A stretch of 64,000 bases of DNA, taken from positions 6,262,001 through 6,326,000 of the forward strand of contig NZ_CP107567.1 of assembly GCF_025854275.1 (NCBI RefSeq), in the 5' to 3' direction. The notes beneath the pieces are model-generated. The model was given only the letters and a program-made list of their open reading frames with translations. It ran no database searches and had not been told where the DNA came from. The stretch comes from Streptomyces peucetius. GTDB taxonomy: Bacteria > Actinomycetota > Actinomycetes > Streptomycetales > Streptomycetaceae. Positions 63,573 to 64,000 of the stretch are shown here, in pieces; the first letter of the stretch is position 1, and each line of letters starts with the position of its first letter. Made by a program: the position numbers and the translations under genes.

Positions 63573-64000
63573 TCAGCAGACCCGGATGCCGTCCGCCTTG
63601 TCGTTGTCGGAGCTGCCGACATAGGAGTCCCTCGCCGGAGCGCTGGAGGACCAGATCTGGGACCAGTAGCTGCCGGTCCAGTTGTAGACCTTGGTCACGG
63701 TCCCGCTGGTCTGGTTGTTGTGCCAGGACGACGTCTTGTCGTGGAAGCCCCAGTCGGAGAGGTCGTTGAAGGCACAGTCCTGCCAGGTCAGTCGACGGCC
63801 GTCGTAGTTCGCGTGCTCGTAGAGACAGGTCCAGGTGTAGCTGCAGTTGGCCGTACCGAGCGTCCCGACGGCCTCGTCGACGGCGCGGGCCTGCTTCTCG
63901 CCCGGCAGCGGGAACGTCATGATCGTCTTGCCGTCACGCCAGGCGACCTGGTTGACGCCGATCTGTTTGCCGCCCGGGGTGAAGGCCATCTGCTGGTCGA
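63573..64000 (-). CDS. Peptidase inhibitor I36-like secreted protein (partial)
   Basis: The C-terminal 142 residues or so of a protein whose start lies beyond the right edge; the frame is open through 64000. CSYTWTCLYEHANYDGRRLTWQDC and DWGFHDKTSSWHNNQTSGT form a beta/gamma-crystallin-like fold typical of the I36 (SMPI-type) family, with paired Cys residues. The preceding GGKQIGVNQVAWRDGKTIMTFPLPGE block is often seen in such Streptomyces secreted proteins. They may inhibit metalloproteases, though many members are uncharacterised. Confidence 0.75.
   Translation of the reverse strand, partial: DQQMAFTPGGKQIGVNQVAWRDGKTIMTFPLPGEKQARAVDEAVGTLGTANCSYTWTCLYEHANYDGRRLTWQDCAFNDLSDWGFHDKTSSWHNNQTSGTVTKVYNWTGSYWSQIWSSSAPARDSYVGSSDNDKADGIRVC

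Overview
The window is high-GC actinomycete chromosome, almost certainly Streptomyces. The support is strong GC codon bias with GTG/TTG starts, many ATGA-coupled genes, a whiE-type spore-pigment polyketide locus, CebR-type operators (TGGGAGCGCTCCCA), a LysM/transglycosylase gene behind a ydaO-type c-di-AMP riboswitch, and a HTH-DUF5753/DUF397 pair. I found no rRNA, tRNA or CRISPR array.

Layout. 1-5.7 kb: an intact IS5-type insertion sequence inserted just upstream of a DUF1062 gene, a small CxxC protein, and a large LuxR (LAL) regulator divergent from an isochorismatase-fold hydrolase. 6.1-15.5 kb: a 2,887-residue secreted RHS/YD-repeat toxin with a C-terminal EndoNS_2-like nuclease, followed by its SUKH (SMI1/KNR4) immunity gene. 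15.5-29.4 kb: mixed accessory DNA. It holds two broken genes, a glutamate-cysteine ligase-type enzyme, a GH74 xyloglucanase with CBM2 under a CebR operator, the riboswitch-controlled cell-wall hydrolase, a decayed second SUKH immunity gene, a frameshifted HTH regulator, and an unrecognised 549-residue coiled-coil protein. 29.5-39 kb: a secreted beta-helix protein, then the type II PKS (methyltransferase, cyclase, aromatase, ACP, CLF, KS, cupin, SchA/CurD protein, divergent FAD hydroxylase).

39-44.3 kb: a GC-rich repeat tract, CbiZ, NADP-glutamate dehydrogenase, a zinc alcohol dehydrogenase and an SDR. 44.5-55.9 kb: a tightly coupled sugar operon (NDP-sugar epimerase, carbamoyltransferase, GT2, GmhB-like phosphatase, two GT9 heptosyltransferase-like enzymes, two GT4, GmhA-like isomerase, HldE-like kinase/nucleotidyltransferase). 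It encodes what looks like ADP-heptose (or related hexose) synthesis and glycan assembly with carbamoylation in an organism without LPS. The enzyme set resembles the carbamoylated-disaccharide genes of bleomycin-type clusters. 55.9-59.1 kb: an MFS exporter and two SDRs. 59.3-63.5 kb: a GH1 beta-glucosidase and a secreted GH9 endoglucanase, divergent across four CebR-like palindromes; together with the GH74 gene they form a plausible plant-glucan regulon. The right end cuts a secreted I36-type protein.

Strongest second-look items: the heptose/carbamoyl sugar operon, the RHS toxin with nested beta-sandwich domains plus intact and relic immunity genes, and the unrecognised 549-residue protein.
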